Shown: piece by piece, positions 51,631-61,641 of the stretch
Position numbering within the stretch: the stretch's first letter is position 1
How the letters are laid out: the number at the start of each line of letters is the position of its first letter
Assembly (NCBI GenBank): GCA_005217565.1
Contig: SJCO01000005.1
Span: 424,844 to 488,843, forward strand
Direction: 5' to 3'
Length of the DNA stretch: 64,000 bases
Source of the DNA: Puteibacter caeruleilacunae
GTDB taxonomy: Bacteria > Bacteroidota > Bacteroidia > Bacteroidales > Prolixibacteraceae
The notes under the pieces: model-generated
What the model was told of the DNA's origin: nothing
Databases searched by the model: none
The model's input: only the letters and a program-made list of their open reading frames with translations
Made by a program: the position numbers and the translations under genes

Positions 51631-51891
51631 ATGAAAGATAAAAATAGAATCATAGATGATTGGCTAGAGCAACATGGAGATCATGAGATCGAAAAGTTTG
51701 TAGCGAAGAATATGGCTATAATTGAAAAGGTTCGGATAAAACTTGACGCTTTAGGGTGGTCGAAAAGACAATTTGCTGAGGCGATGGGGATAAAGCCTTC
51801 GGAAGTTTCAAAGTGGTTGAGTGGTACACATAATCTAACTATGAAAAGTATTGTAAAAATGGAATCTGCATTGGGTATTGATCTGTCATAA
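51631..51891 (+). CDS. XRE-family regulator, antitoxin-like
   Basis: An 86-residue protein with HTH (WSKRQFAEAMGIKPSEVSKWL, split as WSKRQFAEAM and PSEVSKWLSGTHN) close to the antitoxin at 12543 but ending right after it, at ALGIDLS. It therefore lacks the tail found in the SecB-linked antitoxin, matching the absence of a chaperone gene here. No toxin of usual size beside it. Confidence 0.8.
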   Translation: MKDKNRIIDDWLEQHGDHEIEKFVAKNMAIIEKVRIKLDALGWSKRQFAEAMGIKPSEVSKWLSGTHNLTMKSIVKMESALGIDLS

Positions 51892-52063
51892 TACCAATAG
51901 TTTCTCCTCAAAAGATTATGGCTAAGCAGATTTGACATATGTAATGTCCAGCTGTTTCTCGTGCCAGGAACAGTGATGCCATGTTAAATAAAGACGGATA
52001 TGAATATGTTGAGTTGTTGGAAGATTGAGAACTTTGTGAGACCTTAGCGGAAAAATTAACAGA

Positions 52064-52390
52064 ATGAATTGGTTTATCTTAATTATTGCGGGATTGTTTG
52101 AAGTTGCTTTTGCTTCTTGTTTGGAAAAGGCTAAGGCTACTACTGGAAATGAAATGTACTTATGGTATATCGGTTTTCTTATTGCTTTAGGGATTAGCAT
52201 GGGCCTTTTAATGAAAGCAATTCAAACGTTACCAATTGGAACAGCTTATGCAGTGTGGACAGGTGTGGGGGCTGTTGGAACGGTATTAGTAGGCATTTTT
52301 GTGTTTAAAGATCCTGCTAATTTTTGGCGGTTATTCTTTATTACAACACTTATCGGTTCTATTATTGGGATTAAAATTGTTTCAAATTAA
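52064..52390 (+). CDS. SMR-family exporter, Gdx/SugE type
   Basis: A 108-residue four-helix exporter. Glu13 in AGLFEVAFASCLEKA and LPIGTAYAVWTGVGAVG are the family motifs; the LPxGTAYAVWTGxG form is that of guanidinium exporters rather than EmrE. Functions as an antiparallel dimer in the inner membrane. No guanidine riboswitch recognised upstream. Confidence 0.88.
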   Translation: MNWFILIIAGLFEVAFASCLEKAKATTGNEMYLWYIGFLIALGISMGLLMKAIQTLPIGTAYAVWTGVGAVGTVLVGIFVFKDPANFWRLFFITTLIGSIIGIKIVSN

Positions 52391-52470
52391 GATGCTTGAA
52401 AAAGGTGGCTTATTATTCTTATTAATCAAGCTGAAATTAATTGTTGTTCTGAGAATAATCGCATTAAAGT

Positions 52471-52561
52471 TTTGCAAATAAAATATTATAGCTAATTTTG
52501 GGTATCTCATTAATGAGACAGCTTAAATTAATTTAGGGACTCTTAGAATTAGGAGTCCTTT
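52471..52561 (+). ncRNA. Candidate small RNA with promoter, third copy
   Basis: TTTG (52471), 18 bases, TAATTTTG (52493-52500), hairpin TCTCATTAATGAGA (52505-52518), hairpin GGACTCTT/AGGAGTCC (52537-52558) and six T. Upstream, GAGAATAATCGCATTAAAGT matches the same region before copy L (31005), so the repeated unit starts well before the promoter. Confidence 0.6.
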
Positions 52562-52612
52562 TTTATTATAGGTCGATTGAGGATGAAACCTAGAAAACAG
52601 AACAACACGACA

Positions 52613-53122
52613 ATGAACCCAATAATAGAAACTAACAGGCTGTATTTTCGACAGTTAACATTCGACGATGTTGATAACCTATCTTTGGTATTATCTGATG
52701 AGGAATCAATGAAGCATTATCCTCATGCTTTTTCACATGATGAAGTGCGAAATTGGATACAGCGAAATATCAATCGATATGAAAATGATGGGTTCGGACT
52801 ATGGGCTGTAATACGCAAGGAGGATGATCAATTCTTAGGTGATTGTGGCATCACATTGCAAAATATCGATGGGGAGATTTTACCTGAAATAGGTTTCCAC
52901 ATAATTAAAACGTACTGCAAAAAAGGTTATGCCACAGAGGCAGCAGAGGCTTGTAAAGAATATGCAATAGATGTATTAGGATTTAATTCGATTTACTCAT
53001 ACTCGGAAGCGGGTAACAAAGCATCGCAAAGGGTGTCGGCAAAGATCGGCCTTCAGAGAATAAAGTCATTTAAAATGGATGGGATAGAGGAGGTTGTTTA
53101 TGAGTATAAAGTGAATGATTAA
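52613..53122 (+). CDS. GNAT acetyltransferase (RimJ/RimL-like)
   Basis: From ATG 52613 (MNPIIETNRLYFRQLTFDD) about 170 residues. Acetyl-CoA site CKKGYATEAAEACKEYA, then NKASQRVSAKIGLQ. Likely acetylates a small molecule or an N-terminus; substrate unknown. Confidence 0.85.
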   Translation: MNPIIETNRLYFRQLTFDDVDNLSLVLSDEESMKHYPHAFSHDEVRNWIQRNINRYENDGFGLWAVIRKEDDQFLGDCGITLQNIDGEILPEIGFHIIKTYCKKGYATEAAEACKEYAIDVLGFNSIYSYSEAGNKASQRVSAKIGLQRIKSFKMDGIEEVVYEYKVND

Positions 53123-53156
53123 ATAAAATAACATCAATCAAAAAACTAACTGAACG

Positions 53157-54686
53157 ATGAGAAAATTACTCCTGATTATTTTGGTATCAATATTGGTACA
53201 GAGTTGTAATGAGAAATTTGATGGGATTAAAATAGCTGGAAAAGCAATTAACGCAGACCAGGGATATGTTTTACTTGCTCACCAACCTTTGTATCGAGGG
53301 AATTTAAATTTTGATGATTTTAAAAGTGTTGCGGATAAAATTGACGATAAGGGGAATTTTTCTTTGTCATCAGAAAAAGCAATAGATGGTGCTTGCTACT
53401 GGTTGCAGGTCAAAGACCGATCGTTTCGTTTAATCTTATTTAATGGTGACGATATTACGCTGGAGTTTGATGTGAATGATATGAAAAACACTTTGACTGC
53501 CAAAGGTAAGGGAGCAGGGAAGATTAACGTTTTGTGTTTGCCTCAATTTGATACGAAACTGAGGTTTAATGCTGATTATACGTTGGACTCTTACAAAGCC
53601 AAAGTTGATAGTACTATCCATGCACAGGAGGCTTTGCTTGAGGTGATTTATCAGCAGGACTTAAAGAGTGATTTGCTGCAGAGTGCTGAGAATAAGCAAT
53701 CAATCACCAATATTATTAACGAGACTCCTTTATCTGATAAGGAATATCAGTTTTTAAAGAAGAAAATAGCTATCCAGGATATTTATTACCTGGGCGACTT
53801 TATCTCTTATTTTAGTCGACAAGATTTGGCAGATAAATCATTTGTTGATTTCTCAAGATCTTATTTTGAGTGTTTTAATCATGATAGATATGCGATGATT
53901 GATAATATCAATTGTTGGCAGTTTGAGGATTGTGTAGGGAAGATTCTTAAAATGGAATATTTGAAGAGTATTCAAAAGGATAGTGCACAGCTTACCTACA
54001 ATAATTTCAGGATTAAGGATTATGCAGGTTATAGAAAATGGCAATTCGATCATGCGAAAGACTTTCTGTCTCAAGAAGTGTATGATGCCTACTATGGTAG
54101 TTTGTTAGTCAATGGTTTAACAATGGGTAAGTTGCATAAGGAGTTACATGAAAGCTATAAGGCGGGCTGTGTAAATGAAAAGTACTTGAGTAGAATTGAT
54201 GGCTTTAATGAGCTGTTGAATAATGGTGTGAGTGATGAAGCGTTTGGACTTGATACTGATGAAAATGAGTTGAACGCTCAGAAGCTTGATGCATTGCTGA
54301 AAGATAATAGTGGGAGTAATGTATATGTGACAGTTTGGTCAGCTCAATTTGCAGGTGCTTTTCTTATTTCTCAATTGCCTGCGAATATCGATTTTGCGAA
54401 AGAGCATCAGGATGAAATGAAATTTCTGAATATCTGCGTCGACAGACAAAAGAACAAAGGTTTGTGGGCTGCCCGTATTATTGATAATAACTGGAAAGGT
54501 AACCATTACTTTATACCTGTTGAAAATAACGATAGCTTACTTCATCGTTTTGCTGCGGAGCATATTTCGAGTTTCTGTGATGGTGGTGTAACGTATTCAT
54601 TTATTGATAAAATGGGGGATATTACCAATGGTGTTGAAGCGCCTATATTAATGTCCGAAGAGAAGATGAATGGATATTTTGAATAG
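53157..54686 (+). CDS. DUF4369/thioredoxin-fold lipoprotein
   Basis: A 509-residue lipoprotein (lipobox Cys17, ILVQSCN). DUF4369-type domain: VLLAHQPLYRG, GNFSLSSEKAIDGACYWLQV. Helical middle, then a thioredoxin-like fold (VYVTVWSAQFAGAFLISQL; FLNICVDRQKN) in which WSAQFAG replaces WCxxC, so no redox cysteines. Probably structural or binding. A wide family in Bacteroidota. Confidence 0.78.
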   Translation: MRKLLLIILVSILVQSCNEKFDGIKIAGKAINADQGYVLLAHQPLYRGNLNFDDFKSVADKIDDKGNFSLSSEKAIDGACYWLQVKDRSFRLILFNGDDITLEFDVNDMKNTLTAKGKGAGKINVLCLPQFDTKLRFNADYTLDSYKAKVDSTIHAQEALLEVIYQQDLKSDLLQSAENKQSITNIINETPLSDKEYQFLKKKIAIQDIYYLGDFISYFSRQDLADKSFVDFSRSYFECFNHDRYAMIDNINCWQFEDCVGKILKMEYLKSIQKDSAQLTYNNFRIKDYAGYRKWQFDHAKDFLSQEVYDAYYGSLLVNGLTMGKLHKELHESYKAGCVNEKYLSRIDGFNELLNNGVSDEAFGLDTDENELNAQKLDALLKDNSGSNVYVTVWSAQFAGAFLISQLPANIDFAKEHQDEMKFLNICVDRQKNKGLWAARIIDNNWKGNHYFIPVENNDSLLHRFAAEHISSFCDGGVTYSFIDKMGDITNGVEAPILMSEEKMNGYFE

Positions 54687-54788
54687 GGCATTCGCTGATA
54701 TTTTGCACTAGAAGTGATGCGAATTGTAAGAATATGGTATTTCTTTTGTCGAAATTAGAATAATATGACATTTGTGGGTAGTTAGAGA

Positions 54789-54840
54789 AGCTTAATTGTT
54801 TAGTTTTGCTCATGCAAAAAAACAAAAATTAATTAAGCTT
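54789..54840. promoter_or_regulatory. Inverted repeat around the beta-galactosidase promoter
   Basis: AAGCTTAATT at 54789-54798 and AATTAAGCTT at 54831-54840 flank TAGTTTTG (54801-54808). The right arm touches the start codon at 54842, so it could be an operator or a message hairpin that occludes translation. Confidence 0.5.
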
Positions 54841-54841
54841 T

Positions 54842-57800
54842 ATGGACAAATTTTTTATCGCATTAATTGTGTGTCTGGTCACGCATTGCTACGTGGCCTC
54901 GGCACAGCTTGAAGGCTTCACTTATGGGGAGGAAAAAGCACCCACAGGAAAGGAGTGGGAATCGCCATCTCACATCGCCCATAACAAAGAGCAGCCTCGA
55001 GCTACTTTCTACTCTTTTAAAAGTGTTGAAAGTGCTCGAAAAGTATTACCAGAAAATTCGGAGTATTGGAAATCGCTTGATGGCGACTGGAAGTTTAATT
55101 GGGTGAAACGCCCTGAACTTCGTCCTGTTGATTTTTACAAGCCCGATTTTGATGTTAGCAACTGGGACGAGATTCCTGTTCCTTCTAATTGGAATATTTA
55201 TGGTCTTGGTAAAGATGGCGGACAGAAATATGGTACGCCTATTTATTGTAATCAGCCGGTTATCTTCAAACATAGTGTGAAGGTGGATGACTGGAAAGGG
55301 GGCGTTATGCGCGAGCCTGCTAAAGATTGGGTAACGTACGAAGCTCGTAACGAGGTGGGATCGTACCGTCGTAATTTTGAAATTCCTAAGGACTGGGATG
55401 GACGTAAAATCTTTGTGCAATTCGATGGTGTTGACTCTTTCTTTTATCTATGGATCAATGGTGAGTATATTGGTTTTTCAAAGAACTCACGTAATGCCGC
55501 TACATTTGATATCAGTAAGTATGTGAAGAAAGGGAATAATGTAATTGCTGCTGAGGTTTACCGTAACTCTGATGGTTCTTTCCTTGAGGCTCAGGATATG
55601 TTCCGCCTTCCTGGAATTTTCCGTACTGTTCAACTTTATTCTACTCCTCAGGTTCAGATTCGAGACCTTTTCGCTATCCCTGAACTTGATGATAACTACA
55701 AGAATGGAGAATTGAACATCTCTGTTGATGTTCGTAACTTCAGTGCAAAGACTGCTAAAGGTTATACAGTGGATTACTCGCTGTATGCTAATAAGCTTTA
55801 TTCTGACGACAATGAGGTAGTTGGTGGTGCAATTGCAACTACTTCGGTTCCTGTGGTAAATAGTGGTGCGCAGACAACTGCAACTGCTGTGATGAAGGTG
55901 ACTGCGCCAAAACAGTGGTCGGCTGAACATCCTTATCGTTATACTCTTGTTGCTGAGTTGAAGGATAAAAAGGGCCGCGTTGTTGAGACAATCTCTACTT
56001 ATACTGGTTTCCGCGAAGTGGTTATCAAAGATACTAAGGCTGAAGATGATGAATTCGGTTTGGCTGGTCGTTATTACTATATCAATGGTAAGACGGTAAA
56101 ACTTAAAGGTGTAAACCGTCATGAAACTCACCCTGCAACAGGGCATACGCTTACTCGTGAGCAGATGGAAGATGAAGTGATGTTGATGAAACGTGCTAAC
56201 ATTAACCACGTGCGTAACTCTCACTATCCTCCTGCACCTTATTGGTATTACCTGTGCGACAAGTATGGTATTTATTTGGAAGATGAGGCTAACATCGAGT
56301 CGCATCAGTATTACTATGGCGATGCTTCGCTTTCTCATCCACCAGAGTGGAAAAACGCTCATGTCGGTCGTGTTGTAGAGATGACCCACCAGAATAAAAA
56401 CTATCCATCTATCGTGATCTGGTCGCTTGGAAATGAGGCTGGTCCTGGTAAAAACTTTGTGCATGCTTACGATGCATTGAAGAAGATTGATGTATCTCGT
56501 CCGGTTCAGTATGAACGTAACAATAGCATTGTGGATATGGGATCGAATCAGTATCCTTCTATCGGCTGGATGAAGAGCGCTGTGACTGGTAAAATGGATA
56601 TTAAGTATCCTTTCCACATTTCAGAGTATGCCCACTCAATGGGTAACGCTTGCGGTAACCTGATTGATTATTGGGAGGCGATCGAGTCGACTAATTTCTT
56701 CTGTGGTGGTGCTATTTGGGACTGGGTTGATCAGGCTTTATATAACTACAAAGAGGATGGCACTCGTTACCTTGCATATGGTGGTGACTTTGGTGATAAA
56801 CCTAATAGTGGTCAGTTTGTTATGAACGGTATCATCTTTGCCGAGCGTGATCTAAAACCTCAGTATTATGAGGTGAAGAAAGTATACCAGAATATTGGCG
56901 TTAAGGCTTTGGATATTAAGAAAGGATCTTTCGAGATCTTCAATAAGTATTACTTCAAATCTCTTGCTGATTACGACTTAAAATGGTCGATATGGGAGAA
57001 TGGTTCTGAAATTAAAGATGGTGAGGTTGCGCTTGCTCCAATTGATTCAAGAACGAAAACTACAGTAACGATTCCGTATAATTTTGCTAGTCTTAAGGCT
57101 GGTGCTGAGTACTTTGTGAAACTTCAGTTTACATTGAAAGCAGATCAACCTTGGGCTGCAAACAACTATGTTCAGGCTGAGCATCAGTTCTTGCTTAAGG
57201 AGAAAACGGGAGTGCCTTCTATTGCTGAAGTTGCAAAAGCTGAAGGTGGTGATAAGGTTGCGATTATCGATGCTGGAAACAACATTAAGGTTGTTAAAGG
57301 TAAAGGCTTCTCTGCTAAGTTTAACCTTGCTGATGGTTCGCTTTACGGACTTGTATATGGTGGTAATACTATTATTGTTGATGGTAATGGTCCTAAGCTT
57401 GATGCTTTCCGTGCTTTCGTAAATAATGATACTTGGGGATACCGCGCATGGTATGAAAAAGGGCTACATAATCTGAAGCATAAAGCGATTAGTTCTAAGG
57501 TTCGCACTAACGACGACGGAACTGCTACATTGTCGTTTACTGTTGTTTCTCAGGCTCCAAATGCGGCTAAACAGCATGGTGGCACAAGTGGTAATAAGTT
57601 ATCGGTTGAAGAGCTTGTTGATCGTAAATTTGGTGAGAATGATTTCCATTTTGTGACGAACCAGATATGGACGGTTTACCAGGATGGTTCAGTTGAGTTA
57701 CAGTCGAGCATTACTTCGAATGAGGCTCATTTTGTGCTTCCTCGTCTAGGTTACTCAATGACGATTCCTAAATCATATGAGAACTTCACGTATTACGGAC

Positions 57801-58867
57801 GTGGTCCTGTGGGTAACTATAACGACCGTAGAACTGCTCAGAATATTCAGAAATATACGACTACCGTTAATGAGGAGTTTGTGAACTTTCCTAAACCTCA
57901 GGATATGGCGAATCACGAGGAGACTCGTTGGTGTGCTTTAACTGGTAATGGTAATAACGGTGCTGTGTTTGTGGCTACAGGTGATATGGCTGTTAGTGCT
58001 CTTCCTTATACTGCTCAGGTTATGGGAACTGCTGCTCATATTTACGAGCTTCCTGAAGCTGGTGACATAACACTTCATCTTGATGTGAAAGTTTCTGGTC
58101 TTGGTGGTGCTAGTTGCGGACAGGGAGGACCTTTAAGTCACGACCGTGCTTATGCTGGTCAGAACGACTTTGGTTTCATTATTCGTCCTGCTGCAGGTAA
58201 TCTCGATAAGATTGCGAATGTATCTCCTGCTGGAGAAGTGCCTATTGCTATCTCTCGTGCAAGTAATGGTGCTGTTAAGATCTCTTCAGTTAAAGCTGAC
58301 GCAACACTATGTTACTCGGTAAATGGTGGTGATGTTCAGGAGTACAGTGAAGCTATTCCTTTACGTACTGGAGGTACAGTGAAAGCTTGGTTCAAAGGCA
58401 ACAAGGATTCTGAGATTTCTATGTCGTTCAATAAGATCGAAAAGATTCAGACGACTGTCGTATTTGCTAGTAGTGAAGAGCCTGGAAGTAGTAACTCTGC
58501 TAAAAATCTTGTTGATGGTGATCCTGCAACGACATGGCATACCATGTATTCGGTTACTGTTGCTCAATATCCTCACTGGGTTGATTTTGATTGTGGTGAA
58601 GCGAAGGATATTAAAGGTTTCTCATACTTGCCTCGTCAGGATGGTGGAAGAAATGGTAATATTAAGGATTATACTATCCACGTTAGCCTTGATGGTAAGA
58701 ATTGGGGTAAAGTGGTGCATAAGGGGCGTTTTGCTGCTGATAAAAAGGAGAAGCGTGTATTGTTTAATAAGCCATTAAAAGCGCGTTATATCCGCTTCAC
58801 AGGTAAAAGCTCACAGAATGGACAGGATTTTGCAGGAGGTGCAGAATTCAGTGTTCTTGCAGACTAA
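54842..58867 (+). CDS. GH2 beta-galactosidase with CBM and F5/8 type C domains
   Basis: A 1341-residue secreted enzyme: signal peptide (MDKFFIALIVCLVTHCYVAS), then sugar-binding, Ig-like and TIM-barrel domains of LacZ type (KGVNRHETHPATGHTLT; acid-base Glu532 in WSLGNEAGPG; nucleophile Glu595 in HISEYAHSMGN). Domain 5 (TYYGRGPVGNYNDRRTAQ) is intact. After it, a CHB-like strand set and an F5/8 type C lectin domain (about 1205-1341, VVFASSEEPGSSNSAKNLVD; KARYIRFTGKSS). Codon use is the most biased in the window, indicating high expression. Usually part of a polysaccharide utilisation locus, but no SusCD pair is present. Confidence 0.95.
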   Translation: MDKFFIALIVCLVTHCYVASAQLEGFTYGEEKAPTGKEWESPSHIAHNKEQPRATFYSFKSVESARKVLPENSEYWKSLDGDWKFNWVKRPELRPVDFYKPDFDVSNWDEIPVPSNWNIYGLGKDGGQKYGTPIYCNQPVIFKHSVKVDDWKGGVMREPAKDWVTYEARNEVGSYRRNFEIPKDWDGRKIFVQFDGVDSFFYLWINGEYIGFSKNSRNAATFDISKYVKKGNNVIAAEVYRNSDGSFLEAQDMFRLPGIFRTVQLYSTPQVQIRDLFAIPELDDNYKNGELNISVDVRNFSAKTAKGYTVDYSLYANKLYSDDNEVVGGAIATTSVPVVNSGAQTTATAVMKVTAPKQWSAEHPYRYTLVAELKDKKGRVVETISTYTGFREVVIKDTKAEDDEFGLAGRYYYINGKTVKLKGVNRHETHPATGHTLTREQMEDEVMLMKRANINHVRNSHYPPAPYWYYLCDKYGIYLEDEANIESHQYYYGDASLSHPPEWKNAHVGRVVEMTHQNKNYPSIVIWSLGNEAGPGKNFVHAYDALKKIDVSRPVQYERNNSIVDMGSNQYPSIGWMKSAVTGKMDIKYPFHISEYAHSMGNACGNLIDYWEAIESTNFFCGGAIWDWVDQALYNYKEDGTRYLAYGGDFGDKPNSGQFVMNGIIFAERDLKPQYYEVKKVYQNIGVKALDIKKGSFEIFNKYYFKSLADYDLKWSIWENGSEIKDGEVALAPIDSRTKTTVTIPYNFASLKAGAEYFVKLQFTLKADQPWAANNYVQAEHQFLLKEKTGVPSIAEVAKAEGGDKVAIIDAGNNIKVVKGKGFSAKFNLADGSLYGLVYGGNTIIVDGNGPKLDAFRAFVNNDTWGYRAWYEKGLHNLKHKAISSKVRTNDDGTATLSFTVVSQAPNAAKQHGGTSGNKLSVEELVDRKFGENDFHFVTNQIWTVYQDGSVELQSSITSNEAHFVLPRLGYSMTIPKSYENFTYYGRGPVGNYNDRRTAQNIQKYTTTVNEEFVNFPKPQDMANHEETRWCALTGNGNNGAVFVATGDMAVSALPYTAQVMGTAAHIYELPEAGDITLHLDVKVSGLGGASCGQGGPLSHDRAYAGQNDFGFIIRPAAGNLDKIANVSPAGEVPIAISRASNGAVKISSVKADATLCYSVNGGDVQEYSEAIPLRTGGTVKAWFKGNKDSEISMSFNKIEKIQTTVVFASSEEPGSSNSAKNLVDGDPATTWHTMYSVTVAQYPHWVDFDCGEAKDIKGFSYLPRQDGGRNGNIKDYTIHVSLDGKNWGKVVHKGRFAADKKEKRVLFNKPLKARYIRFTGKSSQNGQDFAGGAEFSVLAD

Positions 58868-59220
58868 AAAGAAGGTGTTGACATTGGATGTTCGACGGGT
58901 AAGTATTGGTTTTTACTGTGCTTTGCTGAATGATGATTGTACGGTATAGTGCTGAGCGTTTGATGTTGATTGCTTATAATATTTTCAAAAGGGTGCTTCC
59001 TATGGGGGAGGCACCTTTTTTTGTGGGGCAAAGGGAAAAAGGACGATGATGGTTGTGGTTTCGAAGCTATGGCATATTAGGAGAGGTGCGAATAATATTA
59101 TTAGATTCTAAAGTAATTATTATCTTGAAAATGATACCTATGTGTCGGGGGATGCGAAGGAGGAGAACTGATTGTAGATTTGATCTATAGATTAAATGAT
59201 AATAGAAACCGTTAGGAACA
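58868..59220. other. Gap after beta-galactosidase
   Basis: Contains the terminator at 58987 and nothing else recognised. Confidence 0.4.
58987..59023 (+). terminator. Terminator of the beta-galactosidase gene
   Basis: AAAGGGTGCTTCC, loop TATGGG, GGAGGCACCTTTT then T-run. One mismatch in the stem. Confidence 0.75.
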
Positions 59221-60624
59221 ATGAAAGTACTATTCTTGATTTTGATGTTCACTTGTCTTTTTTCGTTCTCTCAAAGAGCAGCAACTGTTGAGAGGAAGAA
59301 AATTAGTGAGTATATTGAATCCGTAAGAACTAAATATAATATACCAGGTATTGTTGTTGCTATTGCTGATGAGAATGGACTTCAGTATTTAGAAAGTTTT
59401 GGAGATGTAGCGACTGATGATCTGTTTCAGATAGGATCACTGAGTAAATCATTTACTGGCTTGCTAACGTTGAAGTTTAATGAGCAGGGATTGCTCAATA
59501 TTGATGATCCGGTTGTAAAATACCTGGATTGGTTTGAGTATAAGAATAAAAAGGTCTCTGATAAAATAACGATACGGAATTTGTTGTATCAGACTTCTGG
59601 GCTTACTACCAATATGGGGCGTAACTTTTTGAAGAGAGATAGCAAGGATGTTCGTGCGAATCTTGCAAATGTATTGAGAGATTTTGAATTAGAATCGGCA
59701 GATGGTAATGAGTTTATATATTCAAATCTTAACTATCGGTTGCTGGGATATATTATCGAGGATCTTTCTAACGATAGCTATGGCAATGTATTAAGGAAGG
59801 AAATTACCAAGCCTTTTTCTATGACCAATACAACCGGATTTGTAACGGATAACTTTGTAAAGGGATTTCAGTATTTTCTTTATTATCCAATTGTTCCGAT
59901 AGGTGTAAATTATCACAAGGATGATATTCCGGTTGGCTATATTGGTAGCACAGCTGCTGATATGAGTCGGTATTTAACGGTGTTAATGAATGGTTACAAT
60001 GGCACAGAGGATGGGCTTATTGATCAAACGACGGCGCGCTTATTATTTGCGCCAAATCCTTTAAATAGAAGTGGCTATGCGATGGGGTGGATGACATGGG
60101 GTGATGCTCATAGCAAAACGTTCGCACATGATGGGGCAACGCAAGGTTATTCGACATATATGACTATTGTACCCGAGATAAACAAGAATGTAATTGTTTT
60201 GTCAAATGCATTTGGTCACAATCCTTGGGAAATAGGTCAAGGGATTTTAAATATCGTCCAAGATAAAGAACCCGTTGATCAGTCGAAAGTGCTCTTTTAT
60301 TTTATAAGAAGCTTTCCTTTGCTGGTTCTGTTACATATACTTATCCTTATTTATCATATGAGCGTGTGGTTTCGATTGAAGAGACCTATTCTTTTTACAA
60401 AAAGAATCTTACCTAATATTCCGCTGGTATTTGGCGTGTTTGCTGGTCTGTTTTGGACTCTTGTTATGCCAGTTTTGTTGGGGGCTACTTTAATGACTGC
60501 TATTGAGTTTGATAGGACCAGTGGATACTGTCTGATTTTGTTATCCTTATCGATTATCGCGATCTCGTTTTTGAGCTATTTCAATAAAGGGGCGAAAAAA
60601 GGTTGGGGGAGTGATCTCTCATAA
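59221..60624 (+). CDS. Membrane serine hydrolase (beta-lactamase family)
   Basis: A 467-residue protein. Signal peptide, then S12 domain: SxxK in FQIGSLSKSFTGLL, YxN in FIYSNLNYRLL, HxG in FAHDGATQGYST. The last ~110 residues contain three membrane helices (LLVLLHILILIYHMS; FGVFAGLFWTLVMPV; LILLSLSIIAISFL), a common Bacteroidota arrangement. Related to, but not a duplicate of, the lipoprotein at 1996. Confidence 0.85.
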   Translation: MKVLFLILMFTCLFSFSQRAATVERKKISEYIESVRTKYNIPGIVVAIADENGLQYLESFGDVATDDLFQIGSLSKSFTGLLTLKFNEQGLLNIDDPVVKYLDWFEYKNKKVSDKITIRNLLYQTSGLTTNMGRNFLKRDSKDVRANLANVLRDFELESADGNEFIYSNLNYRLLGYIIEDLSNDSYGNVLRKEITKPFSMTNTTGFVTDNFVKGFQYFLYYPIVPIGVNYHKDDIPVGYIGSTAADMSRYLTVLMNGYNGTEDGLIDQTTARLLFAPNPLNRSGYAMGWMTWGDAHSKTFAHDGATQGYSTYMTIVPEINKNVIVLSNAFGHNPWEIGQGILNIVQDKEPVDQSKVLFYFIRSFPLLVLLHILILIYHMSVWFRLKRPILFTKRILPNIPLVFGVFAGLFWTLVMPVLLGATLMTAIEFDRTSGYCLILLSLSIIAISFLSYFNKGAKKGWGSDLS

Positions 60625-60941
60625 ATCATCATCTCCTCATTACAGGCTAAAAATAGGGCATCCTTGCAGAGGGGGCTTCTGGAATGATGATTTAGCCTTT
60701 CAGTGGCAAGAGGCATTATTTTTGAAAAACTGCATAATGTAGTAATAGCTAATCTTATAATTCCAAAAGTTGTATGCCTGTATCGTGGAAACTTTTTTGG
60801 TCTTATAGGGTTTATTTTTTTCAACGTAATGTTTTCAAAATCTTAAAGATACACATTGGTGTAATCATGTATGGTTGGTGTAACGTCTTGTTTTAGAGTG
60901 TTTTTGGTTTTTACTTTGCCCCGCGTTTAAAACTAGAAATA
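60625..60941. other. Intergenic region
   Basis: No gene seen. TTACTTTGCCCCGCGTTT near 60916 resembles a -7 region and start site; -33 box not clear. Confidence 0.4.
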
Positions 60942-61550
60942 ATGAAAAGAACACTAATTTTAGTATTGGTATCTGTTGCTGCTATGTTGATTTTAGCAAC
61001 GTCAATTTATTCACAAAATACAAATGTTATGAGAGATCAAGATGAATCAGTAAGGACCTATCCAAAGACATTTTCTCATATTGGTATAACTGTTCCAAAT
61101 ATAAAAGAGGGGGTAAAGTTTTATACTGAAGTTATGGGATTCTACGTAATAATGGAGCCTACAGTAGTAAAAGAGGAAAACGAAACAGCTATTGGTAAAA
61201 TGTGTATCGATGTGTTTGGTGAAGGTTGGGGAGAATTCAAAATTGCACATCTTTCAACGGGAGATAAAATTGGTTTTGAATTATTTGAATTTCCAGAGAG
61301 TAAAGATTTAAAGCCTTCTTTTGAGCCTTTCAGAACAGGATTGTTTCACTTTTCAGTGCAAGATCCTGATGTGGAAGGACTAGTAAAGAAAATTGTTGAT
61401 GCTGGAGGTAAACAAAGAATGCCGATTAGGGAATATTACCCTGGAGATAAGCCATATAGGATGTGCTATGTTGAAGATCCTTTTGGAACTGTTTTTGAAA
61501 TATACTCTCACTCGTACGAACTTCATTATTCTGCAGGAGCATACAAGTAA
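60942..61550 (+). CDS. Secreted VOC-family (glyoxalase-like) protein
   Basis: A 202-residue protein with signal peptide (cleaved near SIYSQ) and one VOC fold: FSHIGITVPNIKEGVKFYTE (metal His), GFELFEFPES, LFHFSVQDPDVEGLV (His), CYVEDPFGTVFEIY (Glu). Metal-dependent enzyme or binding protein of unknown substrate; the export signal is unusual for a glyoxalase. Confidence 0.85.
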   Translation: MKRTLILVLVSVAAMLILATSIYSQNTNVMRDQDESVRTYPKTFSHIGITVPNIKEGVKFYTEVMGFYVIMEPTVVKEENETAIGKMCIDVFGEGWGEFKIAHLSTGDKIGFELFEFPESKDLKPSFEPFRTGLFHFSVQDPDVEGLVKKIVDAGGKQRMPIREYYPGDKPYRMCYVEDPFGTVFEIYSHSYELHYSAGAYK

Positions 61551-61602
61551 TGCTCATTGTACTTCGTGGCTAGAACTATCGTCTGATCTAACGATCAGCT
61601 CC

Positions 61603-61641
61603 ACACGCTATCAGGATCTTCGGATGCAGATAGCGTGTTTT
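61603..61641 (+). terminator. Terminator after the VOC gene
   Basis: ACACGCTATC (61603-61612) pairs perfectly with GATAGCGTGT (61629-61638), followed by TTTTGG. Confidence 0.7.

Noticed and set aside
51892..52063. Guanidine riboswitch before the Gdx-type exporter
   Set aside because: I looked for the conserved ACGR loops and the guanidine-I core; only a single AAGACGGAT is present.
55487..56617. 376-residue open frame on the minus strand
   Set aside because: Lies entirely inside the GH2 gene whose motifs and codon bias are clear; the minus frame has no protein-like features.
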